Part shown: piece after piece, positions 1-6,064 of the stretch
How the letters are laid out: each line of letters begins with the position of its first letter
Numbering within the stretch: position 1 is the stretch's first letter
Source of the DNA: an uncultured Blautia sp.
GTDB taxonomy: Bacteria > Bacillota > Clostridia > Lachnospirales > Lachnospiraceae
DNA: 6,241 bases
Assembly (NCBI RefSeq): GCF_937880195.1
Contig: NZ_CALFLA010000043.1
Span: 1-6,241, forward strand
Reading direction: 5' to 3'
Made by a program: the position numbers and the translations under genes
Notes under the pieces: generated by a model
Seen by the model: the letters and a program-made list of their open reading frames with translations, nothing else
What the model was told of the DNA's origin: nothing
Database searches by the model: none

Positions 1-82
1 AAGTGAGTAAAATCAAGGCTTTTTGTTGAACATGCACTAAAAAGAATAGAGAGAATCCATTGACCCAGAAAGCCTGACAGTT
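1..82. other. 5' flank; possible frameshifted remnant of the gene's N-terminus
   Basis: This stretch holds no complete gene. In the frame of the large gene there are stops at 8-10 (TAA), 38-40 (TAA) and 47-49 (TAG). From 50 to the ATG at 83 the frame is open and reads RESIDPESLTV, which runs naturally into the annotated protein. In the frame starting at position 1, bases 7-60 read VKSRLFVEHALKRIERIH before a TGA at 61-63. That peptide is amphipathic and protein-like, so this could be decayed or frameshifted N-terminal coding sequence, or the tail of another gene. TAAAAT at 8-13 resembles a -10 box, but its -35 would lie outside the window. No convincing promoter is visible. What is seen is the reading-frame layout; the interpretation is inference. 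Confidence 0.4.
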
Positions 83-3000
83 ATGCCGCCGGGAGATAAA
101 ATGGTCCAGCACTATCAGATTGTGGTAGAAGAAAACCTGGAGGATATTAATGCAAAACTGCAGAAGTATTTTTATGAGGTGGAAAATACCTATGGACTTA
201 AGATCGAAGTCATCTCCGAGGATCTGTCATACTTTGAGGCTGCGCAGGATAAGGTGGTATACAAATTCGATTCCCAGGGAGGTTCCTATGTTGCTCCGAT
301 TAAGAACATAGAAAAAGGAGACACTGTGACTGTTCCGAGAGCGCCGAAAAAAGAAGGAAAAATTTTTGGCGGATGGTTTTCAGAACGAAAGGGTATGGGA
401 CAGCAGCTGACCCATACGACAAAAGCTAAAAAGAATATGACCTGGTATGCGTTCTGGACGGATGAAGAGGGAGGATCCGCTACGCTTCTGTCAAAGTTGA
501 ATAAAAATGAGTACGGCTTCCATGTGATCGACAGCGAGGGGCGTCCGGTAAAAGGCGCGGAGGTAATCCGTAAGGACTCCCGTGGTGAAGTAAAAATGAT
601 AACAGACGCAGACGGTGATGTGAAGTTTAAAAAATTTACTGTGGGGCAAATTTCACTTACTGTTAAAAAGAAGGGATATCAGAAGTATACCGATAAGGAA
701 TATGAGGTATCCAAAGCCGGATATGATATTATAACGATTTATAAAGAAGGTCAGGAAACATATAAACTGACAAAAGCAGAATATTTTTCTTCCGTCTCTT
801 TACTCAGGGAGACAGAAGAGGACAAACCAAAGAAAGGTCTGGATCTTCTTAAAAAAGCAAAGCGTGTGGCAGATAATTCACCAGTTATAATGAAGATTAA
901 ATGTGAAACTGCTTCAGGTGATACAGCGGGTGAGCGGATGGAGTTATGGCAGGATTCTAAGAAGATCGCGGATGCAGATAGTGAGGGAGTGTTTGATGAC
1001 CTGACTCCGAAAGACTTTTCTTCTGGAAAAGGAATCCATGTCAGAGTTTATTATGATCCTCTTAATTCAGAGAAATTTTCGCGAACAAGTTTGAATCTGG
1101 AGATTGTAAGTACGCCTACAGTAAAGAATTCTCTTGCTCTGGGAGATGGGGCAGAATTTTCAGTATCAGATGACGTTCCTTTTTTGGGAGGCTGTACACT
1201 AAGCCTTGGACTTCCCACTGTGCCTGTGGAGTTTTACGCATCAGAAGATACCATACATTTAGGTGTGAATCTGAAAAAGGGTATTCTGGATAAAGAACAA
1301 CAGAGAGAAGAGTTAAAAGAGTGGGCTTCTTCCATGCAGCAGGCATATGCTTGCGGATCTCTCAGCCCAAGCAAGATGAATGCAAAAATAAAGGAATATT
1401 GCTCCAGGAATAATTATGTAGCCATGTCAGGATGGTCGATAAAACCGCCGGAATTATCTGTAGTAGGCTATTTTGAAGGTGAACTTGCAGAGGGAATACA
1501 GGCGGCTACATTAAAAGGTTACATCTGTGTTTCGATTGCCGGATCTGCTAAATATGGCTGGACAGTACCTACAGTTTTTAGTATCCCGGTTATGGCAGAG
1601 GTGGAAGCGGGATTTGAAGGTAAGCTTTCAGCTACGGGATCCTATAAAATAGAAGAAAGCAATCTTTCCGGTACAATTGCTTTGAATCTGGGAGGCTCCC
1701 TGGAGGCCATGGGTGGAGTTGGCGTAAGCGGAGTAACAGCAGCTGGCGTAACCGGCAGAGCAGCACTTGATATTGAGTTTTATCTTGCCAGCACCAATGG
1801 AGCACCGGGACTTAATGCAGTAACTTTAAGCGGCGGTCTGGGTATTAAGGCATATATGGGAAGCGCTGAAGTGAAGAAGGATTTTCCAGATGGAATATGG
1901 CATATTTATACCAGAAATAATGAAAAATCCTTTGCGCTTTATCAAAGCGACCGGGTTCTTGAGCTTTATGATGCAGATAATTATAGTGCTGTAGACAGAA
2001 CTTATCTGGAAAAACAGTCGACCTGGCTGGGAGAAGAAACTTCGGGAGATGGTCTGCAGAATCTGATCACCAATACATATGGAGGCTCTGATCCTCAGAT
2101 TGTGACGGCAAATGGAAAAACAGTGATGGTTTTCCGCTATGACGACAGTTCAAGAGATACGCCGAATATGGGACAGCTTATGTATTCTGTACAAAAGGAC
2201 GGAGTATGGCAGAAGCCCAGACCTGTAGATAACAACGAGCTTGCAGACATCAGATTCCAGTTATACTCCGATGGAAACAATATTTATCTGACTTACCAGG
2301 AGGCGGTAGAAAAACTGACGGAAAAAACGTCAGCGCTCAATGAGCTTTTGAAGCATACGCAGCTTCGTGTGGCAGAATTTGACATGGAAGCAGAGAGCTT
2401 CCGTGAAAGCACAGCCCTTACTGAGGCCGAAAGCGTTGTTTATGCATCAAATGCAAAGTACGTCACAGTAGACGGAAAAAATATAGCGGTGTGGATCGGA
2501 AATACTAATTCTGATATTTTTAACTTAAACAACACAAACCAGATTCTTGTACGGGCCTTTGAGAATGGACAGTGGGGAGCAACAAAAACACTGTTGAAAA
2601 ATAGTAATCATATTCTTTCTATGGATATAGGAAAACTTGGAGATCAGATAATGATCATTTACAGTGTGGATCAGGATAATGATCTGAATACTTCAGAGGA
2701 TCAGGAACTGTACTGTATGGATATGGAAGGAAACAGCAGGCTTTTAGGAAAAGGCGGCTTTTCTGGTATTCAGTTTGTAAAGGATTCCGGCACTGACATA
2801 AGCGGAGTGATCTGGAATCAAAACGGACAGATCTGTTATCTGGAAAACCCGGACAAAGAAAGTGTGGCGCTTACCAAGACAGAAATCAGCTCGGATTATG
2901 TAGTATGCGGCAGAAGGATTTATTATCTTGCATCAGATGCGAATGGCAATCAAAATGTTTTTGCAGTTCAGAGAATGGCAGACGGAGCCTGGTCTTCTGC

Positions 3001-6000
3001 ACTTCAGATAACCAATCAGTCGCAGCAGATTATCAGTATGGATGCAGCCCAGGTCAATGGGGAAGACTGGCTTGTACTTACCCAGAGTAATATGGACTTT
3101 GAAAATGAAGTGAATAATCTCTGCTGGCTTAAGGTGGGAGAAAGCCATGAGCTTGTATTGACAGAAACCTCTTTCGAGATGGATCAGGCAGTACCGGGGA
3201 CGAAGCTTCCGGTTACTTTGACAGTAAATAATAGTGGAAGCTGTAATGTTTCCAGTATCGGATACCGGGCTGAGACAGAAGAGGGGGAAATACTTACAGA
3301 AGGAAGTGTAGAAGTCAGCATCCCTGCAGGAAAAACACAAACCGTGGATATTGGTGTAGACATTCCTGACAGTGGAACTGAAAAAGCGATAATTATTCAG
3401 ATATGGATGCTTCAGGATGGAAAAAAAGCAGCAGAGATATCAGAGAATAACAACAGCGCTCGGATCATTACTTCATTAACAGATATTTCCACATCTATGG
3501 AACTGTATACAACTGCCGGAAAAAATATAGCTTTGATCAATGTAACAAATGAAAGCCAGGTGCCCAGCGGCGGCAGGTTAAATCTTTATGTTTCCGGTGA
3601 TCCAAAAGGAATGATAAAGACGGAAGAGCTTCCAGAACTTCAGCCAGGAGAGTCGGAGAGCTTTAAGCTGGAACTGGAAAACGATGTTTTTGAAAACGTT
3701 GTGAATGCGGCAGAGCTTGTAGCTGATGCAGAGACGAATGTATCTGACTATGATCCAGACAATAATATCTCTTCTGCGGTTATAGAACAGGAGCTTAGTA
3801 TCACTTATTATGTAGATGGAAGTCTTTATAAAACAGACTTTTATTCTGCAAACGAAGAGATCATTCTTCCAGACGCGCCTGTTGGCGAAGGAACTTTTGC
3901 AGGCTGGTATTCAGAAGACGAAAGACTGGAAGAAGGCACACGGGCTTCTGAGAGCAAAGAGTATTATGCTGTATTTAGGGATGAAACAATCGCGGTACTG
4001 GACACAGAAGGAAAATTCCATTGGTTTGAAACATGGGAGGAATATCTTTCATCAGAAATCACAGAAAAATCTGTAGAAATAACAATTTTAGGAAAAGTGA
4101 TTCTGGAAGAGGACTTTACAGTTGGTGAAAAGACAAAGCTACTGATAGAAACAAACGGAAATCTTCGTGTTGCAGAAGGATGTACGCTGAGTAACGGAGG
4201 CGCTCTGATAAATTATGGTATTTTCAGAATAGACGGCAAACTGGAAAATACAGGAAGCATCTATAATGAAAACTCAATGCTGATCAATACAAACGGCCAA
4301 CTTCTCAACCGGGGATTGCTGAGTAATTCACAGGATCTGGAAAATAAGGGCATAATCATTGGTGAAAAGGGCAGCAGATTATTTAATTCCGGTGTTCTTA
4401 CCACAGAGAATGGCACAATTTCCGGCGGACTGGACAATACAGGAACTATATTGGGTCAGGATAAGATTGAGGGCGAAGTCACTTCACATGAACATGTTTA
4501 TTCGGAAGAGTTTACAGTAGATATAGAATCAACCTGTACAAAGTTCGGTATCCAGTCAAGACATTGTACGTCAGAAGGCTGTGGAGCCAAAACAGATGTT
4601 ACAGAAATTTCAATGCAGGCTCATGAATTTGGAGAATGGGAAATTCTTAAAGAGCCTACAGAGACGTCAACAGGTCTTCGTCAGCATACATGTGTACGGT
4701 GCGGAACTGTTGAGTCTGAGCGTACTGAATTTTCAGAGGAAGAACTGTGGAAGGATATTCAGGCTCATGACGGGACAGGAGTTTATAACGGCGAGAAGTA
4801 CAGTATCTCCATTACCGGACTGAAAGATACAGATACAGTATTTTACTCAACAGCAGGACAGGAAAGCTATTCTGAAGAGCAACCATGGTTTGTTAATGCA
4901 GGAACTTATACAGTTTATTATAAGATTGTAAAAGAAAGCGGAAGAAACAAAGAAGGTTCTGCGGAAGTCAGGATCACGCCTGCAGATCTAAGCAGAACGA
5001 CTATAGAAGCAATAGGACTTCAGTATTATACGGGTAAAGCGGTAACTCCTTCTGTAAAAGTAAAATATGGAAGTGCGATTCTGAAAGCAGAACAGGATTA
5101 TACGCTCAGTTATGCAAATAATGTAAAACCGGGAACTGCCCAGATTACTGTTACGGGCAGGAAGAACTTTACAGGAAGAAAGACAGCATTGTTTACGATA
5201 GCAGAAAAATATCATGCATATGGAAGCTGGAGGACAACCAGGGCAGCTACGGTATTTTCTGCTGGTGAACGGCAGCGTGTCTGCAGTGTATGCGGCAAGG
5301 CGGAAAAACAGTCTGTTGCAAAGCTGAATCCTACAATAAAACTGAATACCAAGAGCATTGTACTTAAGTATGGAATGTCTACTACAAAAGTAAAAGCCAG
5401 CGGATTTGCCGCAGGCGATGCAATCGCTTCCTGGAAATCCAGCAACAGTAAAATTGTAACAGTGAACAGTCGTGGAAAGATCACAGCAAAGCGGCGTACC
5501 GGAAAAACTGTAATTACAATTACATTAAAGAGCGGAAAGAAAGCCACTATTAGTGTACGCGTACAGAAGACTACGGTAAAAACGTCTAAGATTTCTGGAA
5601 TCAGTAAGAAACTTACTTTACAGAAAGGAAAGAAATACAGGCTTGTCCCGGTTCTTACACCTATTACTTCTCAGGAAAAGATCAGGTACAGCACCTCAAA
5701 CAAGAAAGTGGCTCTGGTCTCTTCAAAAGGAGTGATTACTGCAAAAGGTGCAGGAAAGGCTGTGATAACAGTAACCTCAGGAAAGAAACGCGCTAAAATC
5801 ACAGTTACAGTACCAAAAGTTAAAACTACAAAAATCAGCGGTGTAAAAACAGTAATCACACTTCGAAGAGGAAAAAGTTACAAACTGAGAGCAGGCGTTT
5901 ATCCTCGTAATTCAGATGAAAGGATTACGTATTCCTCTTCGAATACGAAGGTGGTATCTGTAGATCAGGCAGGAAGAATCAAAGCAAAAAAGAAAGGTAC

Positions 6001-6061
6001 GGCCACAGTATATGTGAAATCAGGAAAAATTCGGGTAAGATGCAGAGTGACTGTAAAATAA
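83..6061 (+). CDS. Giant multidomain surface/secreted protein (InlB repeats, propeller, CARDB, Ig-like group 2); N-terminus probably missing
   Basis: The 1992-residue product is a chain of extracellular-type modules. In order they are InlB-type repeat (58-125), CarboxypepD_reg/CnaB-like domain (144-221), small beta-sandwich (268-343), unnamed glycine-rich beta module (344-610), propeller-like repeats (669-1020), two CARDB-like domains (1023-1234), second InlB-type repeat (1238-1298), NxG solenoid (1334-1466), Cys mini-modules (1469-1550 and 1710-1748), MBG-like pair (1562-1707) and three basic Ig-like domains (1751-1992). No catalytic motif is visible. Such architectures are known from Lachnospiraceae exported proteins, so adhesion or glycan/wall binding is inferred. 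No signal peptide, LPXTG or membrane segment is present. The start at 83 is simply the first ATG after the in-frame TAG at 47-49; the ATG at 101 has a better ribosome site, and in-frame protein-like codons extend up to 50. The frame ends in a tandem TAATAA. The gene stands alone in the window, so no operon partner can be named. The coding call is firm; the start and function are not. Confidence 0.9.
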   Translation: MPPGDKMVQHYQIVVEENLEDINAKLQKYFYEVENTYGLKIEVISEDLSYFEAAQDKVVYKFDSQGGSYVAPIKNIEKGDTVTVPRAPKKEGKIFGGWFSERKGMGQQLTHTTKAKKNMTWYAFWTDEEGGSATLLSKLNKNEYGFHVIDSEGRPVKGAEVIRKDSRGEVKMITDADGDVKFKKFTVGQISLTVKKKGYQKYTDKEYEVSKAGYDIITIYKEGQETYKLTKAEYFSSVSLLRETEEDKPKKGLDLLKKAKRVADNSPVIMKIKCETASGDTAGERMELWQDSKKIADADSEGVFDDLTPKDFSSGKGIHVRVYYDPLNSEKFSRTSLNLEIVSTPTVKNSLALGDGAEFSVSDDVPFLGGCTLSLGLPTVPVEFYASEDTIHLGVNLKKGILDKEQQREELKEWASSMQQAYACGSLSPSKMNAKIKEYCSRNNYVAMSGWSIKPPELSVVGYFEGELAEGIQAATLKGYICVSIAGSAKYGWTVPTVFSIPVMAEVEAGFEGKLSATGSYKIEESNLSGTIALNLGGSLEAMGGVGVSGVTAAGVTGRAALDIEFYLASTNGAPGLNAVTLSGGLGIKAYMGSAEVKKDFPDGIWHIYTRNNEKSFALYQSDRVLELYDADNYSAVDRTYLEKQSTWLGEETSGDGLQNLITNTYGGSDPQIVTANGKTVMVFRYDDSSRDTPNMGQLMYSVQKDGVWQKPRPVDNNELADIRFQLYSDGNNIYLTYQEAVEKLTEKTSALNELLKHTQLRVAEFDMEAESFRESTALTEAESVVYASNAKYVTVDGKNIAVWIGNTNSDIFNLNNTNQILVRAFENGQWGATKTLLKNSNHILSMDIGKLGDQIMIIYSVDQDNDLNTSEDQELYCMDMEGNSRLLGKGGFSGIQFVKDSGTDISGVIWNQNGQICYLENPDKESVALTKTEISSDYVVCGRRIYYLASDANGNQNVFAVQRMADGAWSSALQITNQSQQIISMDAAQVNGEDWLVLTQSNMDFENEVNNLCWLKVGESHELVLTETSFEMDQAVPGTKLPVTLTVNNSGSCNVSSIGYRAETEEGEILTEGSVEVSIPAGKTQTVDIGVDIPDSGTEKAIIIQIWMLQDGKKAAEISENNNSARIITSLTDISTSMELYTTAGKNIALINVTNESQVPSGGRLNLYVSGDPKGMIKTEELPELQPGESESFKLELENDVFENVVNAAELVADAETNVSDYDPDNNISSAVIEQELSITYYVDGSLYKTDFYSANEEIILPDAPVGEGTFAGWYSEDERLEEGTRASESKEYYAVFRDETIAVLDTEGKFHWFETWEEYLSSEITEKSVEITILGKVILEEDFTVGEKTKLLIETNGNLRVAEGCTLSNGGALINYGIFRIDGKLENTGSIYNENSMLINTNGQLLNRGLLSNSQDLENKGIIIGEKGSRLFNSGVLTTENGTISGGLDNTGTILGQDKIEGEVTSHEHVYSEEFTVDIESTCTKFGIQSRHCTSEGCGAKTDVTEISMQAHEFGEWEILKEPTETSTGLRQHTCVRCGTVESERTEFSEEELWKDIQAHDGTGVYNGEKYSISITGLKDTDTVFYSTAGQESYSEEQPWFVNAGTYTVYYKIVKESGRNKEGSAEVRITPADLSRTTIEAIGLQYYTGKAVTPSVKVKYGSAILKAEQDYTLSYANNVKPGTAQITVTGRKNFTGRKTALFTIAEKYHAYGSWRTTRAATVFSAGERQRVCSVCGKAEKQSVAKLNPTIKLNTKSIVLKYGMSTTKVKASGFAAGDAIASWKSSNSKIVTVNSRGKITAKRRTGKTVITITLKSGKKATISVRVQKTTVKTSKISGISKKLTLQKGKKYRLVPVLTPITSQEKIRYSTSNKKVALVSSKGVITAKGAGKAVITVTSGKKRAKITVTVPKVKTTKISGVKTVITLRRGKSYKLRAGVYPRNSDERITYSSSNTKVVSVDQAGRIKAKKKGTATVYVKSGKIRVRCRVTVK
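91..95 (+). promoter_or_regulatory. Possible Shine-Dalgarno (GGGAG) for an internal ATG at 101
   Basis: GGGAG lies five bases before the ATG at 101-103, which is Met7 of the 83-6061 reading. The ATG at 83 has no purine-rich element at a suitable distance (AGCCTGACAGTT precedes it). If the gene is translated from this region as it stands, Met7 is the better-supported start. It still gives no signal peptide, so the match may be accidental within a longer original coding sequence. Confidence 0.3.
254..457 (+). other. InlB-type (Listeria-Bacteroides) repeat 1, residues 58-125
   Basis: The segment has the diagnostic order of this beta-grasp repeat: a strand with YKFDSQGGSY, a central GDTVTVPRAPKKEGKIFGGW with the near-invariant GGW followed by F/Y-S, and a terminal strand TWYAFW. 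The family occurs on secreted and wall-attached proteins of Firmicutes as a structural or adhesive spacer. Finding it this close to the annotated start, with only about 55 residues before it, supports a missing export signal. Confidence 0.85.
512..745 (+). other. CarboxypepD_reg/CnaB-like beta-sandwich, residues 144-221
   Basis: The pattern is YGFHVIDSEGRPVKGAEV, then a DADGDV turn, then ISLTVKKKGYQKY. This matches the prealbumin-like fold: a first strand ending in D-x-x-G-x-P-V-x-G-A-x-V, a T/S-D-x-x-G turn and a closing V-x-K-x-G-Y. Such domains are structural stalk or carbohydrate-adjacent modules in surface proteins. I see no clear isopeptide-forming Lys/Asn/Glu set, so an isopeptide-linked CnaB is not claimed. 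Confidence 0.65.
884..1111 (+). other. Second small beta-sandwich, residues 268-343
   Basis: VIMKIKCETASGDTAGERMELW is followed by DSKKIADADSEGVFDDL and a closing pair of strands, IHVRVYY and LNLEIV. The D-A-D-S-E-G-V-F turn echoes the DADGDVKF turn of the preceding domain, so it may be a diverged copy of it. A lysine-rich linker (residues 222-267) separates the two. Family assignment is uncertain. Confidence 0.4.
1112..1912 (+). other. Beta-rich, glycine-rich module of unnamed family, residues 344-610
   Basis: The first part (344-400) is strand-rich with LGLPTVPVEFYASED. A helical, charged insert follows (about 403-443, with Cys424 and Cys440). Next come WSIKPPELSVVGYFEGEL, a strand pair ending in VPTVFSIPVMAEVEAGFEG, and a Gly/Ala/Val stretch at 537-560 with GGVGVSGVTAAGVTGRAAL. 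From memory, the succession of a GYxEG strand, a P-V strand and a GxGxxGVxxxGVxG segment recurs in giant clostridial surface proteins, but I cannot attach a family name. It has alternating hydrophobic residues like a sheet or barrel, and is too glycine-rich and polar to be a transmembrane helix. Function unknown. Confidence 0.45.
2087..3142 (+). other. Probable seven-bladed beta-propeller, residues 669-1020
   Basis: A loose repeat of about 40-65 residues recurs seven times. Each unit has a strand, then a Gly/Asp turn (for example VTANGKTVMVF, LYSDGNNIYLTY, VTVDGKNIAVWI, IGKLGDQIMIIY, DISGVIWNQNGQICYL, VVCGRRIYYLAS, VNGEDWLVLTQ), then an aromatic strand. Several units close with a W/S-rich segment such as KDGVWQKPRPV, ENGQWGATKTL or ADGAWSSALQI. 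The last pattern resembles sialidase/BNR-like or WD-like propellers. No sialidase Asp-box (S-x-D-x-G-x-T-W) or Arg triad is seen, so a binding rather than catalytic propeller is inferred. Blade number is by eye. Confidence 0.5.
3149..3784 (+). repeat. Tandem CARDB-like domains, residues 1023-1128 and 1131-1234
   Basis: The first copy begins ELVLTETSFEMDQAVPGTKL and continues VTLTVNNSGS, with SIPAGKTQTVDIGVDIP in the middle, and closes EISENNNSARI. The second has INVTNESQVPSGGRLNLYV, LQPGESESFKLELE and closes DYDPDNNISSAVI. The order V-x-N-x-G/S, P-x-G-x-x-x-x-x-x-x-V and a terminal D/E-x-N-N is the CARDB (cell-adhesion-related bacterial domain) pattern. The first copy is the clearer one; the second lacks the usual opening strand and is more diverged. 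These are structural beta-sandwiches common in exported proteins. Confidence 0.65.
3794..3976 (+). other. InlB-type (Listeria-Bacteroides) repeat 2, residues 1238-1298
   Basis: ITYYVDGSLYKTDFYSANEE leads to PDAPVGEGTFAGWYSED and ends EYYAVF. The family's order of a Y-x-V-D-G start, a P-x-x-P-x-x-x-G-x-x-F-x-G-W core and a Y-Y-A-x-F terminal strand is complete. It is a distant second copy, about 1100 residues after repeat 1, and follows directly on the CARDB-like pair. Confidence 0.85.
4082..4480 (+). repeat. Short NxG beta-solenoid, residues 1334-1466
   Basis: After the strand pair EITILGKVILEEDFTVGEKT, the chain repeats short strand-turn units built on N-x-G: INYG (1376-1379), ENTG (1388-1391), LNRG (1408-1411), ENKG (1420-1423), FNSG (1434-1437) and DNTG (1451-1454). 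Units are 12-20 residues apart with I/L/V facing one side. The Asn-rich turns and regular hydrophobic spacing suggest a small parallel beta-helix, as seen in exported clostridial proteins and pectate-lyase-like folds. No polysaccharide-lyase catalytic residues are identifiable, so it is probably structural or ligand-binding. Confidence 0.55.
4487..4732 (+). repeat. Two Cys mini-modules (His/Cys, possible metal sites), residues 1469-1550
   Basis: Module 1 runs from HEHVYSEEF through ESTCTKFG to HCTSEGCG, with Cys1485, Cys1495 and Cys1500. Module 2 runs from AHEFGEWE through EPTETSTG to HTCVRCG, with Cys1537 and Cys1540. Both follow the clostridial template H-x-Y/F-x-x-W/F, then P-T-C-T-x-x-G, then C-x-x-C-G. 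In module 2 the Cys of the P-T-C segment is Glu1527, and in module 1 the Cys pair is C-x4-C. A structural zinc site or disulfide is plausible, not shown. Confidence 0.6.
4766..5203 (+). repeat. Two MBG-like beta domains, residues 1562-1635 and 1636-1707
   Basis: Copy 1 has GVYNGEKYSISITGL, then VNAGTYTVYYKI, and ends GSAEVRITPADL, the usual closing strand and linker of MBG-type domains. Copy 2 has YYTGKAVTPSVKVKYGSAIL, then DYTLSYANNVKPGTAQITV and GRKNFTGRKTALFTI, a very recognisable Lachnospiraceae surface-protein module. Both are short Ig-like spacers that extend the protein away from the cell or along a polymer. The pair sits between Cys mini-modules 2 and 3. Confidence 0.7.
5210..5326 (+). 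other. Third Cys mini-module, residues 1710-1748
   Basis: The segment starts YHAYGSWRTTRAAT and ends RVCSVCGKAEKQSVAKL, with the pair Cys1734/Cys1737 and His1711. It follows the same template as the modules at 1469-1550, but the expected first Cys is replaced (A-A-T-V, Val1724). Only the C-x-x-C pair remains, so a full four-ligand metal site within this copy alone looks unlikely. Confidence 0.55.
5333..6058 (+). repeat. Three tandem bacterial Ig-like group 2 domains, residues 1751-1992
   Basis: Copies cover about 1751-1829, 1832-1911 and 1914-1992, with a period close to 82 residues. Each has the family's signature: a first strand (IKLNTKSIVLKYG, KLTLQKGKKYRL, VITLRRGKSYKL), the W/Y-x-S-S/T-N-x-K-V/I-x-x-V core, x-x-G-x-I-T/K-A-K, and a final strand pair. 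Copy 1 keeps the Trp (SWKSSNSK); copies 2 and 3 have Tyr (YSTSNKK and YSSSNTK). The region is strongly basic: by hand count 60 Lys+Arg against 5 Asp+Glu. Such domains end many exported Lachnospiraceae proteins, where wall or polymer contact is inferred. The protein stops right after the last strand, with no sorting signal. Confidence 0.88.
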
Positions 6062-6064
6062 TAA
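6059..6064 (+). other. Tandem in-frame stop codons TAATAA
   Basis: The gene's TAA at 6059-6061 is followed immediately in frame by a second TAA at 6062-6064. This supports the 3' end of the gene as intact, in contrast to its 5' end. Confidence 0.85.

Noticed and set aside
8..31. Promoter-like TAAAAT (8-13) and TTGAAC (26-31)
   Set aside because: The two are in the wrong order to form one promoter. The -35 for the first would be outside the window, and no -10 follows the second at 17 bases (GAGAGA).
1116..1346. Antisense open frame of 76 codons inside the large gene
   Set aside because: It lies wholly within a strongly supported coding region, its product has no recognisable motif, and I see no ribosome site. 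It is a shadow of the sense codon pattern.
2087..3142. Sialidase or other glycoside hydrolase activity for the propeller region
   Set aside because: No Asp-box, Arg triad or other catalytic signature could be found by eye, so only a propeller-like binding fold is proposed.
2933..3340. Antisense open frame of 135 codons over the propeller/CARDB boundary
   Set aside because: The product is Cys/His/Leu-rich with no domain pattern, while the sense strand encodes clear propeller and CARDB-like sequence.
3816..4076. Overlapping + strand open frame of 86 codons
   Set aside because: It overlaps InlB repeat 2 in another frame. The Lys/Gln/Leu-rich product has no motif and no independent start signal.
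5212..5547. Antisense open frame of 111 codons rich in Phe, Val and Leu, seemingly membrane-like
   Set aside because: The hydrophobicity is the complement of the Lys/Asn/Thr-rich sense codons of the Ig-like region, the same effect seen at 5671-5859 and 5965-6183.
5333..6058. Possible CRISPR-like or tandem DNA repeats in the 3' part of the gene
   Set aside because: The periodicity is at protein level (Ig-like domains of about 82 residues). The DNA copies are too diverged, and there is no repeat-spacer structure.
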